Of a DNA stretch of 64,000 nucleotides, positions 31,401 to 38,288 are shown in pieces. The stretch is taken from assembly GCF_000374165.1 (NCBI RefSeq), contig NZ_KB893705.1:104764-168763 (forward strand). The letters are read 5' to 3'. Numbering within the stretch: position 1 is the stretch's first letter; each line of letters begins with the position of its first letter. The position numbers and the translations under genes were made by a program. This DNA is from Parafrankia elaeagni. Its GTDB lineage: Bacteria; Actinomycetota; Actinomycetes; Frankiales; Frankiaceae. The notes below the pieces were generated by a model that saw nothing but the letters and a program-made list of their open reading frames with translations, ran no database searches and had not been told where the DNA came from.

Positions 31401-33160
31401 GCGGCGAGCAGAACCCGGGCCTGTCGCTTCGCCGGAGCCCGCTGCCCGCTGCCTGGCAGGGCGGTGTCCTCCTGCTGGAAGTAGAGGCTCGCGGCGAGGC
31501 CCGCGACGGGAGTCCGGCCGGTGAAGGCGAAGCTGTCGCGGCGGACACCGGGATGGTCACCGACCGGCGCTTCGGACGTCACCCAGGCGGCGGAGCCCTT
31601 GAGATCGCCGTTCCGGGGGTTGTCGGTCTGGTCGTGCAGGGTCGTGCCGGCGCCCTCGTCGCAGCGGTAGTAGGCGACCAGGCCGGGTTCGTTGCCGATG
31701 AGGCGGTGGCGGGCGTCCTCGGCGATCTCGCCCGCGGCGCGGGCCCGGTCCCAGACCCGGATCTCGTCGATGTCACCGGTGAAGAAGTCCCCGGGTGTGC
31801 CGGCGACGTCCCGCGCGCCGATCAGCAGCGGCCCGGTCGACGCCGAGCCCGCGAGCGTGCCCGCGGCGGCCGGGATCCCGTCGCGGTAGAGCGTGACATC
31901 GTCACCGCTGACGATCACCGCGACATGGGTGTAGGTGTCCAGGGCGACGGACGGCGTCGCGGTGACGGTGTCCGTCGCCGAGCCGCGCCGCAGGGTCAGT
32001 CCTCCGGCGTTGTCGAGACCGAGGTCGAATGGCCCGCAGCCGCCATCCAGCTGGGACAGGACGCAGCCGCCGTACGCGGTCGGCCTGATCCACGCCTCCA
32101 GGGTGAACGCGTCGCCGTCCAGACCGAGATCGTCCGCGGCGAGCACGCTCGCGTGGGCGTCCGTGCCGTCGAAGCGCACCGCGGTCTCCCCGAAGCCGGT
32201 GGAGTGCACGGGGACCAGGGCTTCCTTCGTGAACGGGCAGACGCCCGGTTCGCGCTCGAGCACGTCATGGGTGTAGGCGGGGTCGGGACTGGTGTAGTAG
32301 CGGGTGCCGCGGGTGTTGAACAGCCCGTCAGGCGCCTGTTCGATGTTGAGGCTGTCGACGCGGTCGGTGTGCGCGTTGCGGGCGAAGATCTGCCAGCGGC
32401 GGGTGTCGTGGACCTGGGTGGGGAGCAGCAGGACCGTGAAGGCGCCGTCGACCAGCCCGCCGACGAAGGTCAGCTCGTGCGTCGGCTCGAGGAACGGGCG
32501 GTTGTCCATGTCGGTGGTGCCCGGCGAGTCCTTCGCCGACTCCGGGCGGGTGGCGTGGCGGCTGCGCCGGTAGCGCACCTGGGTGACCGGCTTCAGCTCG
32601 GTGCCGACCAGCAGGAACCGGTCGCACAGCAGGGTCGAGTCCACGATGGCGACCCGCTCGCCCGCGGTGTCCTTCACATACGCGCGGCCGGGGGCTGCGG
32701 ACGCCGAACCGTCGGCGACCTTGTAGAGGGCCTGCGGGTCGGTGGCGGCGATGGCCTGGCGGAACACCAGCACGTACGAGCTGTCCGAGACCACCTGGAA
32801 CGCGGCCTTGGCGGACAGGCGCGCGGTCGTCGACAGGAACGGGTCGATCTCGTCCGGCCTGAGCGTCTCGGTCGCGCCGGCCTCGACCCCGCCGCGCCTC
32901 ACCTTCGGCAGCGAGGTGGTACCGGCGATCGCGCGTCCCACCTCCGCGATCTCCGTGGGGAACGGCAGCGGAAGCGGGTTCGCGCTCCACGCCGCCGTGT
33001 CGAGACCGTTGCCCGCGCCCGGTGCCGGGTTCAGTACCGTGTAGTGGATCCGCCGGTCGCGGTCCATCGCGAAGCCCAGCAGCACTCCCTGATGCCGCGC
33101 CAGCGTGGTGTGGACATAGTTCCGGTCACTGTAGATCTTGGTCAGGTCCGAACTGGCCAC
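25430..33160 (-). CDS. Giant LamG-domain protein with coiled coils and aerolysin-like segments
   Basis: A 2576-aa protein without a visible signal peptide. LamG/concanavalin-like jelly-roll modules occur at about 325-500, 1300-1470, 1510-1740 and 1765-1870, with a partial one near 1215-1290. Each has the pattern FTLEAWIRP or similar and ends GDIDEIRVWDRAR-like. Coiled coils are at about 640-692 and 875-940. The C-terminal third has two Ser/Thr-rich alternating segments (about 2010-2100 and 2325-2400) like the membrane-inserting strands of aerolysin/ETX toxins. Between them is a hydrophobic stretch GAAAIPFVGPFLGIAAGAGA (2267-2286). GTG 33160 has AAAGGA upstream. A glycan-binding, possibly pore-forming, protein is an inference. 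Confidence 0.7.
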   Translation of the reverse strand: MASSDLTKIYSDRNYVHTTLARHQGVLLGFAMDRDRRIHYTVLNPAPGAGNGLDTAAWSANPLPLPFPTEIAEVGRAIAGTTSLPKVRRGGVEAGATETLRPDEIDPFLSTTARLSAKAAFQVVSDSSYVLVFRQAIAATDPQALYKVADGSASAAPGRAYVKDTAGERVAIVDSTLLCDRFLLVGTELKPVTQVRYRRSRHATRPESAKDSPGTTDMDNRPFLEPTHELTFVGGLVDGAFTVLLLPTQVHDTRRWQIFARNAHTDRVDSLNIEQAPDGLFNTRGTRYYTSPDPAYTHDVLEREPGVCPFTKEALVPVHSTGFGETAVRFDGTDAHASVLAADDLGLDGDAFTLEAWIRPTAYGGCVLSQLDGGCGPFDLGLDNAGGLTLRRGSATDTVTATPSVALDTYTHVAVIVSGDDVTLYRDGIPAAAGTLAGSASTGPLLIGARDVAGTPGDFFTGDIDEIRVWDRARAAGEIAEDARHRLIGNEPGLVAYYRCDEGAGTTLHDQTDNPRNGDLKGSAAWVTSEAPVGDHPGVRRDSFAFTGRTPVAGLAASLYFQQEDTALPGSGQRAPAKRQARVLLAAPTTGPAPDGTTTGRAYLAALDFAVGRDGRLAQVPDQLTLPVVGKPDPTADVSKVSELEEVIEELLDAIAKDREFVRTAATETQRIPAVETDRKAAEAEVARLAARGTRPMPPDCYVIQSLNSSFLKVMLDSMRVGARDVRLISASSVSTGRHGAVWQLVRTGRKSADGRDVHLIYNVERGWPLRVTDSVLAPRDKVGDPAAADLVEPSIHYTPGSPATPYEEFVLEFLPGSSTDFSLVSLWNGNRVALIKIHLPDYREYQGVYRTVRPGEAVAEGSTVFRLHYVSAVTESERARRESAQQAEQAELDSARRRLDDLAKELARLHDIQPQLAAKRAELAAAEARLSDTRNELARLTGGLRGSDDVTLPMRHLHTDRTGLSVAGGLLAFAWSAHTPFLFDSATGDLTLYFRGGDGQFFATYYDTDVLRSVKQLAAGTSLIQFRGRDPLTDLDDVKITISDHGQVPTRCTVEIRRGSHTETFKAVPRAFKDFATVLNGTSKAASSQVGKVSAATGKVITLAEETPRTVPAGACLTVGSAVFLTDTETPSGSATLTLTSPAENLVTVDEEVNEVLYDYSLASATRPGVSVTKGSQIVQTVTDGTDGEVGNGTATDLQKGHGCRWRGESPGRALGFAARDSQYLSLDSTRLGDAAAPGDITVEAWVNPDEAPANSRLITASIPASAAATATASAGDTRFTLGLEPAPRSDALAFGGNALANLSSVDLGATDFTIEFWAKRQETGVRVDPVMVQLTSTRRDMMVIGWLGDARFSFAFGADALTTASAYPDLSWHHWAVTYDRATAERNIYRDGFLVASGRASTPDLEPGFLLLGYAVHLQTYSRIGVDEVRIWNRVRSQDEVMLDRRRRLSGREPWLLRYWKYTEGALPELTRKGSNGSLSGQVPATESPISEFRFFAGFGDRLVRTQGVLPCGEWNHLAASFEQSWAVHTAGRGHLDAGTDNGLNLTGDLTIEMFLRLDSLTDVQGLISRGTPGDGAGGAVPYHLVVLPQGTLVLSFETADGTRKSIASNAAIKAGTFHRIAVSRRLVNGTEQRNETRTVGGTTVNVVNSVPTAGYYEIVFYVDGSQVGRSRADTVEVGGNAAPVEIGRVRDGSLTYPMRGTLAEVRLWNVARDPARMCGPVTASDRGLVAHWRFAENAGTVTTDAGGLYRAQLHDMTWVTSPDPDGARLTVYRNGTALKTDTVSQTDALRTDGYGERQLTVGGRMVGGALRNAFDGTLEELRIWRTARTREQILDNMFGRLKGERESLVACYSFDADSTVATATEVRDSGLRGCHLTLPTGGPRPTSVLSTAPVSTDTAQVRSALTGVRNQFHEHIDGPPAVAEYADTQVDARGLISGVMKRCYSYPRDGRWHLVTGYKVGNLYSEWVSQAQFDPQIVGYVEGAPPIPSENLTSTSGVFGSGTFDDATKVEVARAEEVVHTQSSSTERSRNLGFGLSRSLGVEGEIENILAPLGLGVSIPVQLSATLNRESQYEFGNASTNESSVEKGEKVGRDTTVGLRGGWEDPDRLLNTTIGRRWMPSNVGFALVRSSTADIYALRLTHNKALVAYHMMPSPDVPEDWNLIQFPINPRYTKQGTLDGTVGFSDKGKVLDPDYPQAAGRGEYSYFKPDEAYALKRRIEHNRQRLRSYYQSLSTQPPDILRSFGEGLGATMKQFGIEAGLTLGAAAIPFVGPFLGIAAGAGAGVLSVLNPHLDDITLPDDTRLVDGFSRRDLVNTYIWSADGGFLTETTETTDAVSETTSGTFTATRTEKIGLEVGAEVIISADLGLNLTGSMGYTSTRTATKTSTKTFSLNVTYGYNAALWKVTKDGNRVTDATGAGKRQEGKVDAYRFMTFYLDSDSANFEDFYGKVVDPTWIRESTDPNAVALRQARQSTKKPPCWRVMHRVTYVSRVLPAVPPASAPPLEKAMRKADFASDAELIARLTPYVRDATADWDELQAATAEAVRLHLPELVPHTKAITELFARYFGVSDDS

Positions 33161-33722
33161 GTGCTGATCCTTTCACCCGAAACTGGCCATGCTGAATAGC
33201 CGGTCCACGCCACGGCCTGCGTAACCGAAAAACGGGCGGCGGTTGACTCTTCACCAACAGCGGCAGCGGAGCCGAACAGTCGGGAATTCGAGCTCCGTGG
33301 TCTGGTGCGGGCGCAGAAGAACGACCGCTCCGGCGAGATGGCGTGACGGTCGTGAAATACCGGCGCGGGTGGTCGTGGTGTCCACCGCGGGTCGCGTGTA
33401 CGCTTCGATTCCTGGCAGCCCGGATCTGGGATAGCCAGGGACAGCTTTGGTCAGCGCCGGTTGTCGCCGCCTACTGTCCGGATATCTCGATGCTCAGGTT
33501 CCCCCCCTTGTGGGCATCGGGATCACACTTCGCTCACGGCACATCATGTTGCCCCGGAGCAAACCGTTGAAGTCGGTATCTTGGACCCGAGACCGACGAT
33601 CGGAGCCTACCGCGAAGCGGTGGCCATCGAAGCGAGAACTACGCACTTTGATTGCGGGCAGGTTACGCAACCGGCACGTTCCTGATCTTCCGCCCCGCCC
33701 CCGGCCGTTTGGGTGCAGCACA
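33161..33722. other. Intergenic region upstream of the giant LamG gene
   Basis: This 560-nt stretch lies between the start of the LamG gene and the end of the response regulator gene. No frame in it resembles a known protein, and it must contain the LamG gene promoter. GC content drops locally around 33480-33680. Confidence 0.45.
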
Positions 33723-34457
33723 TCAGCGCCTGTCAGCATCCACGAAGCCGGACTCGTAGGCGACGATGACCGCCTGGGTGCGGTCACGTGCACCGAGCTT
33801 GGCGAGCACGCTGCTCACGTGGGTCTTGACGGTCTGGGTACCGAGGTACAGCCTGCTGGCGATCTCGTTGTTGGACAGGCCTTCGCTGATCAGGCGAAGG
33901 ACGTCGGTCTCCCGGTCGGTGAGTGCGGCCCGCCGCATCGCCTCGTTGGCCTCTCGGTTCGGCCGCCTGCCTGCCATGTGTCGGATCGCTTCGGGAAAGA
34001 GCAGGCTTTCACCGCGGGCGATCGTGTGGACGGCCTGGACGATCTCCTGCGCCGGGGCGCGTTTGAGGAGGAATCCGCTGGCCCCGCCGCGAAGGGCCTC
34101 GTAGACGTAGTCGTCCAGCTCGAAGGTGGTGAGCACAAGAATCTTCGGTGGCTGGGCGACGTCTGCGACGATCTTTCGGATGGCTGCCAACCCGTCCACC
34201 CGCGGCATGCGGATGTCCATGAGGACGACGTCCGGGTTCTTCTCCCGAATCAGCGGTACGACCTGTGCGCCGTCGGAGGCCTCGCCGACGACGACGATGT
34301 CGCCGCCTGACTCCAGGATGACCCGCAGCCCTACCCGCACCAGTTCTTCATCGTCGATGAGGAGGATCGAGACCTGCGGCGGGCCATCCTGAGCGCAATG
34401 CGGTTTCGGGCTGTCGCACGCATGCCCAGGGTCTTCCCGGTGGCCGTTCGCTGTCAC
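33723..34457 (-). CDS. NarL/LuxR-family response regulator
   Basis: A 244-aa two-component regulator. The receiver domain (about 28-145) has the acidic pair in LLIDDEELV, the phospho-acceptor Asp in VVLMDIRMPRVDG and the conserved Lys in GFLLKRAP. The C-terminal HTH has LTDRETDVLRLISEGLSNNE and YLGTQTVKTHVSSVLAKLG. GTG 34457 overlaps the histidine kinase stop (GTGA), so the two are coupled. About 28 N-terminal residues precede the receiver and may be dispensable. The pair lies divergently from an ABC exporter, its likely target. Confidence 0.9.
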   Translation of the reverse strand: MTANGHREDPGHACDSPKPHCAQDGPPQVSILLIDDEELVRVGLRVILESGGDIVVVGEASDGAQVVPLIREKNPDVVLMDIRMPRVDGLAAIRKIVADVAQPPKILVLTTFELDDYVYEALRGGASGFLLKRAPAQEIVQAVHTIARGESLLFPEAIRHMAGRRPNREANEAMRRAALTDRETDVLRLISEGLSNNEIASRLYLGTQTVKTHVSSVLAKLGARDRTQAVIVAYESGFVDADRR

Positions 34458-35740
34458 GGCCCGCCGTCCGCCGCCATGACGCTGTCGCCGCGACTGAAAC
34501 TGGCCAGGCCGCCACGCGTTGCCTGAAGACCGGACCCCATGTCGAGGGGTAGTCGTGTTTCGACGATCCAGTGTTCGTCCCGGGATGTCGCGCTGAACTC
34601 GCCACCCAGGAGGACGGCACGTTCCTTCGCTCCTCGCAGTCCTTTGCCGTCCTGGCGCGGTGGGCCGGTGGACCTCGCGGGCAGCGGGTTGACGACGCGT
34701 AGTTCCAGACAGGAGCCGTCCACAACGATGTCGATCGCAACCGGGGCGCCCGGCACATGCCGCAGTGCGTTGGTCACCGCCTCCTGCAGGATCCGGTAGG
34801 CCTCCCGCGACACGACCCCGGGGATGCTGTCGATCCGTGGACTGACGTCGGCGAGGATCGGGGTTCCCGCGGCCCGTGCGCCGTCCAGCAAGGTATCGAG
34901 CTCGGCCAGCGTGGGGCGGGCCCGCGGTCCTGCCGGGGCGTCGCGGAGGAGCCCCACGGTCCGTTCCAGATCGTCCATGGCGCGCCGGCCGGTCTCCTCG
35001 ATGACTGTCAGCGCACGGTGGACGAAAGCGGGATCGGTGCTCGCGAGCTGCTTCGCCGCGCCGGCCTGCAGGATGGTCAGGGTGAGGGCGTGGCCGACGG
35101 AGTCGTGCAGCTCCGCGGCGAGTCGGTTGCGCTCCAGAAGCTGCTCAGCCCGGTGCTCGACCTCCGCCAGCCGCTCGGCCGGAGACGGGCCGAGGAGGGC
35201 CCGGGCCGCTCGCGCCTGAAGCCCGCCGGCCGCGATGATCGTCCCCATCAGCGCAAGAACCAGAGGCGGTGCCAGGAACGGGCCCAGGAAAAGGCGATCG
35301 CTGTCCAGCATGCGAACCCCGGCGGCCTGCAGCGATCCCTGCCGGAAAGGAGCGAAACCGAACTGGAGGGCGAGGGTCAAGCCGTTGGCTGTCAGCGCCA
35401 GGACGGCAACGCCGAGCCAGACACGGAAAACCAGCCAAAGCCAGGTCCGCCACCGGTCGTCCAGCGAACGCGAGGGCGCGACGCTTATCTCGGCGCCGTC
35501 CCGCGGTTTCAGGAGCCATCGCGCCTGGGCACCCTCCGCGTGCCGGGTCCCGGGCACGATCGCGGCGAGCGCCAGCAACGGCAACGGGGAGATCAGGCAG
35601 AAAAGCAGGGTACGTGGCAGGGATTCGTCGAAACCGGGCACCACCATGACACAACTGCCGGCGAAGACACCGCCCATGGCCAGGTGCAGCCAGCGCGTGT
35701 ACACAGCGGGCCGGAGCAGCGCAGCGACAGAGATCGGCAC
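34454..35740 (-). CDS. Histidine kinase of the HisKA_3 (NarX/DesK-like) type
   Basis: A 428-aa membrane sensor kinase. The N-terminal half has about four membrane segments (WLHLAMGGVFAGSCVMVVPG, TLLFCLISPLPLLALAAIVP, FRVWLGVAVLALTANGLTLA, FLAPPLVLALMGTIIAAGGL). The dimerisation/phosphorylation motif is LAAELHDSVGHALTLTILQ, and the ATPase domain has EAVTNALRH and DGKGLRGAKERA. I chose GTG 35740. ATG 35827 is also in frame but would collide with the divergent ABC gene. It is coupled to the response regulator downstream. Confidence 0.85.
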   Translation of the reverse strand: MPISVAALLRPAVYTRWLHLAMGGVFAGSCVMVVPGFDESLPRTLLFCLISPLPLLALAAIVPGTRHAEGAQARWLLKPRDGAEISVAPSRSLDDRWRTWLWLVFRVWLGVAVLALTANGLTLALQFGFAPFRQGSLQAAGVRMLDSDRLFLGPFLAPPLVLALMGTIIAAGGLQARAARALLGPSPAERLAEVEHRAEQLLERNRLAAELHDSVGHALTLTILQAGAAKQLASTDPAFVHRALTVIEETGRRAMDDLERTVGLLRDAPAGPRARPTLAELDTLLDGARAAGTPILADVSPRIDSIPGVVSREAYRILQEAVTNALRHVPGAPVAIDIVVDGSCLELRVVNPLPARSTGPPRQDGKGLRGAKERAVLLGGEFSATSRDEHWIVETRLPLDMGSGLQATRGGLASFSRGDSVMAADGGP

Positions 35741-35830
35741 TGCTCCATGATGCCCACGCCCTCCCCGGAGCACCTCCCCCAGGGGAGGGAGAGAAGGTGA
35801 GACCGCCGGGGGATCCGCTCGCAGCATGCC

Positions 35831-36814
35831 ATGGCGCCTACTACGACCATGACATCCAAGGAGGAACGACCGTCTCGGGTGTGCGTCGAGGTTCGGGGTC
35901 TCACCAGACGCTTCGGGCCGCATGTCGCTGTGGACCGGCTCAGCTTTCAGGTCGAACCGGGCCGCGTGACCGGCTTCCTCGGGCCCAACGGGGCGGGCAA
36001 GTCGACCACCATGCGGATGATGCTCGGCCTCGACCGGCCGACGGGTGGCGAGGTGCTCATCGGCGGCCGGCCGTACGCGCAGATCCGGGAGCCGTTGCGG
36101 CACGTCGGTGCGCTCCTCGATCCGTCCGCGGTGCATCCAGGGCGGCGGGCCCGGGACCAGTTGCTGGTCCTGGCCAGGAGCAACAGGATCCCGGACACAC
36201 GGGTGGACGAGACACTCGACCGGGTGGGCCTGGCCGCTGCGGCCAGACGCCGGATCGGCGGCTTCTCCCTGGGCATGCGCCAGCGGCTCGGGCTCGCGGC
36301 CGCGCTGCTCGGTGATCCTCGGGTGGTCATCCTGGACGAGCCGCTCAACGGCCTCGACCCCGAGGGCATCCAGTGGGTCAGGAGCCTGCTCAGGGAGCTC
36401 GCCGAGGACGGACGGGGAGTCCTGGTCTCCAGCCATCTGATGAACGAGATGGCGGTGACCGCCGACCATCTGATCATCATCGGCAGGGGCCGTCTGCTGG
36501 CCGACGTCAGCATGACCGAGTTCGGCGCCCGGTACGGCCGCGGCCGGGTACGGCTGCGCACGACCAGGCCCGAACGGCTGGGCAGGGCCCTGGCCGCCGT
36601 GGGGCTCGCCCTGGCACCGAGGCCTGGCGGGATGTGGGAGGTACCCGGCGCCCAGCCGGACCAGATCGGCGCGGTCGCCGCCCGCGAGGGCGTGCCGCTT
36701 CAGGAGCTTGCGCTGCACAGCGACTCCCTGGAGGAGGCGTTCCTGCGCCTGACTGCTCACTCCACCGAGTTCACCGCCACCGCCGGACGGGAGCACGCTC
36801 TGACATGCTCGTGA
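35831..36814 (+). CDS. ABC transporter ATPase subunit
   Basis: A 327-aa ATPase of the drug/antibiotic (DrrA/BcrA-like) export group. Walker A is GPNGAGKST, the signature region is FSLGMRQRLGLAAALLGDPR and Walker B is VVILDEPLNGLDPEG, with SSHLMNEM as the H-loop. The C-terminal extension of about 90 residues is usual for the group. The start is ATG 35831 (ATG 35849 is an alternative). The 3' end overlaps the permease gene by 10 nt, and the operon is divergent from the kinase/regulator pair, a common arrangement for stress-responsive exporters. Confidence 0.92.
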   Translation: MAPTTTMTSKEERPSRVCVEVRGLTRRFGPHVAVDRLSFQVEPGRVTGFLGPNGAGKSTTMRMMLGLDRPTGGEVLIGGRPYAQIREPLRHVGALLDPSAVHPGRRARDQLLVLARSNRIPDTRVDETLDRVGLAAAARRRIGGFSLGMRQRLGLAAALLGDPRVVILDEPLNGLDPEGIQWVRSLLRELAEDGRGVLVSSHLMNEMAVTADHLIIIGRGRLLADVSMTEFGARYGRGRVRLRTTRPERLGRALAAVGLALAPRPGGMWEVPGAQPDQIGAVAAREGVPLQELALHSDSLEEAFLRLTAHSTEFTATAGREHALTCS

Positions 36815-37557
36815 AGCCGGTGCTGTACTCGGAACTGACCAAGATCCGATCCCTCCGTTCCCTCGTCTGGTCGCTGGCACTGGCCGCCGTCATGCTCGTC
36901 GGCATCGGTGCCCTCGCGTGTGGGGCCTACGGCGACGCGGAGGCCACCCAGGCGGACTACGATCCGCTGGCGGTGGGTTTCTGGAGCCTGAACTTCGCCC
37001 AGATCGCGCTGGCCGTCTTCGCCATGCTGTCCCTCGGGGGCGAATACGAGAAGGGCACCATCACCACCTCGCTCACCGCCGTTCCCCAGCGGACCCGCTT
37101 CTATCTGGCCAAGCTCCTGGCCGCCGCGGGCCTGTCACTGGCCATCGCCCTCCCGGCCGCACCGCTGACCTTTTTCCTGACCCAGGGCCTACTGGGCGGA
37201 AACGGTGTCTCCCTCGGCGATCCCGGAGCTGTGCGCGGCGTGATCTCGTTGATCCTTTACTTTCCGCTGCTGACCCTCCTGTGTATGGGCCTCGCCGCGA
37301 TGACCCGTTCCCTGGCCGCGACGTTGGGCCTTTTCCTGCCTTTCCTGTTCCTGCTGTCCCCGTTGAGCATGGAGGTTCCCGGTCTGTGGAACGTCACCCA
37401 GTTCCTGCCTGACCGGGCCGGGCTGTACGCGGTCATGAACGTCCAGCCGGACCCCGACGTCTCCTACAACCCGTGGCTGGGCCCACTGATCATGGCTGTC
37501 TGGGCGGCGGCTGCGGTCTTCGGTGGCTGGCATGCACTCCGCAGTCGTGACGCGTGA
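36805..37557 (+). CDS. ABC-2 type permease subunit
   Basis: A 250-aa protein with six membrane segments, for example VWSLALAAVMLVGIGALACG at the N-terminus and LIMAVWAAAAVFGGWHALR at the C-terminus. It forms the channel for the ATPase encoded just upstream. The ABC-2 motif GGEYEKGTITTSLTAVPQR is present. A broken copy of its 3' end lies at 23645-23762, so a second version of the transporter once existed here. Confidence 0.9.
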   Translation: MLVKPVLYSELTKIRSLRSLVWSLALAAVMLVGIGALACGAYGDAEATQADYDPLAVGFWSLNFAQIALAVFAMLSLGGEYEKGTITTSLTAVPQRTRFYLAKLLAAAGLSLAIALPAAPLTFFLTQGLLGGNGVSLGDPGAVRGVISLILYFPLLTLLCMGLAAMTRSLAATLGLFLPFLFLLSPLSMEVPGLWNVTQFLPDRAGLYAVMNVQPDPDVSYNPWLGPLIMAVWAAAAVFGGWHALRSRDA

Positions 37558-37650
37558 CCACCGGAGCGGAAGGCGCGGTACCGGCCGCGGCCGCGGCGAT
37601 GGTCCCGCTCGCCGGGAGCGTCGAGGGCGGCCTACCGAGACCCTGAGGGA

Positions 37651-37965
37651 TCATGCGATCTGGCGGAGGTCGTTCCCGTAGTCGAAGATGATGCGCATGC
37701 GGGCACCCAGGGCTCTGGCGTACCGGCTCAGTGTCGCGACCTCGTTCACATCGAGATCGCCGTTCTCGATCTGGCTCACCCTGCCCGGGGAGACGCCCAT
37801 CAGCTCGGCGACCCGGCGCTGGGTCAGACCCAGCCGCTTCCGCTCCTCGGCGAGGTGGAACGCGCTGGCCCATGCCTCGATGCGCGCCCGCTCGGCGGCG
37901 AGCGCCTCGTCATCCCCGTCGTGCAGTTCGGCGCGGATGTCGTCCCAGTCGTGGAACTCGGTCAT
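37651..37965 (-). CDS. XRE-family antitoxin (HigA-like)
   Basis: A 104-aa protein with an acidic/helical N-terminus (MTEFHDWDDIRAELHDGDDE) and a C-terminal Cro/C1-type HTH: RKRLGLTQRRVAELMGVSPG, then RVSQIENGDLDVNEVATLSR. It resembles antitoxins paired with Gp49/HigB toxins. The ATG overlaps the stop of the upstream toxin-like frame (ATGA). In this order (toxin first) it fits the higBA arrangement. It is intact and could still act as a DNA-binding repressor. Confidence 0.82.
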   Translation of the reverse strand: MTEFHDWDDIRAELHDGDDEALAAERARIEAWASAFHLAEERKRLGLTQRRVAELMGVSPGRVSQIENGDLDVNEVATLSRYARALGARMRIIFDYGNDLRQIA

Positions 37966-38255
37966 GCTTCTTCCCGCCGTTTCCTCTCGGAGGCCAACCA
38001 GCCGTCGTACGCGACCTCTGCCAACGGGACTGCGAGGTTGCTGACCGCCGATCCTCGCAGGGTGTCGACGAGCGGACGCCCGAGTCCGGGCCCGCCCTCC
38101 GCGAGCATGTCGATCGCCGTGTTGACCGACCGGTAGGTGCCCGGATCCGTCCGGCGCAGCGCGCGCAGCCACTCCGACGTCCCGGATCCGCGCCAGGGCG
38201 GGCGGTGTGCTGGCGTTCCACGAGATGGATCTGCAGTCCGCGGGGCGTGTCGCAT
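37962..38255 (-). pseudogene. HigB/Gp49-like toxin gene with an internal deletion
   Basis: The frame contains the toxin's first half (SEWLRALRRTDPGTYRSVNT, AIDMLAEGGPGLGRPLVDTL) and then RGSAVSNLA. It then passes directly to a C-terminal piece, YDGWLASERKRREEA. The central strands with KELRP and the arginine-rich catalytic face normally found between these are absent. The N-terminal 25 residues also look unlike the family, and a frameshift there is possible. The gene is therefore probably inactive, while its antitoxin survives. Confidence 0.65.
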
Positions 38256-38288
38256 GGACCGATCGTGTCGCCTGGACCGATCGAGCTG

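Noticed and set aside
29552-33199. A 1215-aa plus-strand frame opposite the LamG gene
   Set aside because: It has no domains, whereas the minus strand encodes repeated LamG modules.
33461-33685. Plus-strand 74-aa frame in the gap before the response regulator
   Set aside because: No ribosome-binding site and no family resemblance.
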